Assembly (NCBI RefSeq): GCF_008831285.2
Contig: NC_045138.2
Location: 1,437,143-1,501,142, forward strand
Source: Nymphaea colorata
Taxonomy: Eukaryota > Streptophyta > Magnoliopsida > Nymphaeales > Nymphaeaceae
Direction of reading: 5' to 3'
DNA: 64,000 nucleotides
Shown here: positions 62,390-64,000 of the stretch, one piece after another
Numbering within the stretch: position 1 is the first letter of the stretch
Layout: each line of letters begins with the position of its first letter
Program-made: the position numbers and the translations under genes
Notes under the pieces: generated by a model
Seen by the model: only the letters and a program-made list of their open reading frames with translations
What the model was told of the DNA's origin: nothing
The model's database searches: none

Positions 62390-63219
62390 CTCCTCCTTTC
62401 TCTCTCTTTTTTTTCCCCCTAGACCTATCAGCAATCCGATGGCTCGGAAATGGCGGATCTTTCAATCTGAGCTCCTTTTCCATTTCTTTGGAGGCCCTGA
62501 AAGAAAAAAACTGCAGGAAAACTGCGTTTCAGTTGGATAAGAACCATGGCGTACACCTTCGGTAGTGTTCTTCCCTACTCTTCTTGTTATTTCTTAAGTT
62601 CTCGTATTTCTTACATCGCCTTGTTTGCTATGAGCGTATAATACAGTCACAGACCAAGTTTTCGATTCTGTGGCCTTTTAGTTAAAAAATTTCTCTTGTC
62701 TCATATAAATTTTGAAAAATGATATTTGAACATTTATCAAAATTTTGAAACTATGATGCAATCCTTCTCATGAAACTCTGTCCTTCTCGTAGTGATTGAG
62801 GATTGCCCTGCTGTAGATGCTTCCTTTTTCTTGCCGGAGGTCCATTGGAGATTGTGCTGCAGAATTTTCTGGTGTGATCTCCTTGCCTGTTTTCTCCCGT
62901 AAATCTGTACTGTAAATGGCTGATGTAGTCTTCTGTGGCATGACTACTGATCATGATACTTGATTGGAACTAACGATCAAGGTGCTTCTTTTCCTTTGTT
63001 TTCTGCATTTGAATCTGGTTCTTCTTGTTTTGTGACAGGCTTCACCTCAGTTAATGTTCATGTAAACAAAAGAAGAGACAAGAATCAAATTAAAATTTGC
63101 AGGAGCTTTTCGATGCATTTACTTGTGGTGGGATGTTAATTGAAAACTTCATCCATTTGAATTTAAATTTTCATGTAATGGAGGCAGATAGAGTTGTTTG
63201 AAGTTAATTTGAACTAAAG

Positions 63220-63299
<80 letters not shown>

Positions 63300-63572
63300 G
63301 TCTATAGTTAGCTGTATAGTTAGCTGCAAAATGAGTGATTCAATAAGAGCACTTATAGTGTTTTTGTCCTATAGTTGGCTGCAAGGATGATTTGATTGAA
63401 TCCCAGCTCATTGTAAGGCTTTACAACGTTCTGAGACAAGACTGCTGCAATCTCTGAGCGCCTTTTTTTTTCTTTCTAATGTACGAGCTTCCTGCTTTTC
63501 AATCTTGTCATGTCATGGCCATTCACATAATTTGATTACGTTTTGGTTCTAGGTTCTTCTTTGAACTATTAG

Positions 63573-63634
<62 letters not shown>

Positions 63635-63960
63635 GTCATGCCTTTTCTTGTTCATAAAATGTTCATAAATATCTCTACTATTACTATCAGATGGCACTTG
63701 TGCATCGTCAACTTGATGCCACGGCGCGCCCACCGCGGCCCATCGCATATGGCTACAGCAATATTTTGTTGTATGTTTGCTCAACTAGCTACCCTATGCC
63801 CATCCATGCCTTTGCATTAATATTGATATACATGACTAAACCACTGCTTTATGTGCTTTGGGTGAGTAGGAGGAGTATTCATGTTACCCTCCACACTTCA
63901 ACTTGTGTGTCGGTAACCTCTTTTTGCAACACAAGAAAGTTGATGCTTTAATAATTTGAA
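62390..63960 (+). other. Possible 5' end of a gene continuing past the window (weak)
   Basis: 62390-62420 is pyrimidine-rich like a plant leader. ATG at 62546 in a good context (GAACCATGGCG) opens MAYTF and is followed by a donor-like TTCG|GTAGTG at 62561. Plausible acceptors (GTGACAG at 63039; ATCAG before an ATG at 63691) follow, but no joined product is recognisable. It could equally be a non-coding stretch. Confidence 0.2.
63221..63293. repeat. (TA)n(GA)n microsatellite
   Basis: About 19 TA units followed by about 17 GA units. A long (CT)n follows at 63575-63632. Confidence 0.95.
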
Positions 63961-64000
63961 ACAAAAATGGATAGCCTACCAACCTTTAGGGGTGAACACG

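Overview
The window looks like nuclear DNA of a flowering plant. Evidence: multi-exon genes of plant-only families (a GUX glucuronosyltransferase, a DUF506/PDDEXK-like protein, a pectinesterase with its own inhibitor domain, a HECATE-type bHLH and a DUF3700 aluminium-induced-type protein), GT-AG introns, long AT-rich spacers, many (TA)n and (GA)n microsatellites, and degenerate plant LINE, SINE, hAT-type and Harbinger-type elements. The species cannot be named from the sequence. No tRNA, rRNA, CRISPR or prokaryotic feature was seen.

Layout: 1-5.6 kb is spacer with microsatellites and two GGGCCGG-type element pieces. 5.6-11 kb holds the GUX gene (+). 11-17.2 kb is spacer with a SINE, three MITEs and two tandem arrays. 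17.45-19.05 kb is the DUF506 gene (+). 19-29.2 kb is repeat-rich and contains a decayed LINE (minus strand, about 24.9-26.95 kb), part of whose endonuclease region has been amplified five times in tandem. 29.26-32.0 kb is a two-exon pectinesterase (+). 32-37.1 kb is nearly featureless. 37.16-39.53 kb is a decayed CCCH zinc-finger gene (+). 39.5-46.2 kb is spacer. 46.2-47.08 kb is an intronless HECATE-like bHLH gene (+). 47-57.3 kb is spacer with very long (TA)n tracts, nested MITEs and a long foldback. 57.27-59.76 kb is the DUF3700 gene (minus strand) with a repeat-filled third intron. 59.8-64 kb has a near-perfect 76-bp inverted duplication, a LINE 5' fragment and more MITEs.

The genes do not form a pathway or cluster. 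Two act on the cell wall (GUX decorates xylan in the Golgi; the pectinesterase de-esterifies pectin in the wall), but they lie about 18 kb apart and there is no sign that they are co-regulated. All exon models were built by hand from the sequence. Five intact genes close in frame with splice phases that sum correctly: 647, 278, 578, 289 and 250 residues.

I found no convincing new biological system. The most unusual items are structural: the LINE segment amplified in tandem, the 60.4-60.7 kb inverted and direct duplication, the 51.3 kb foldback with a lone half-copy about 1.3 kb away, and a zinc-finger gene that has lost metal ligands and a reading frame but kept its C-terminal domain.
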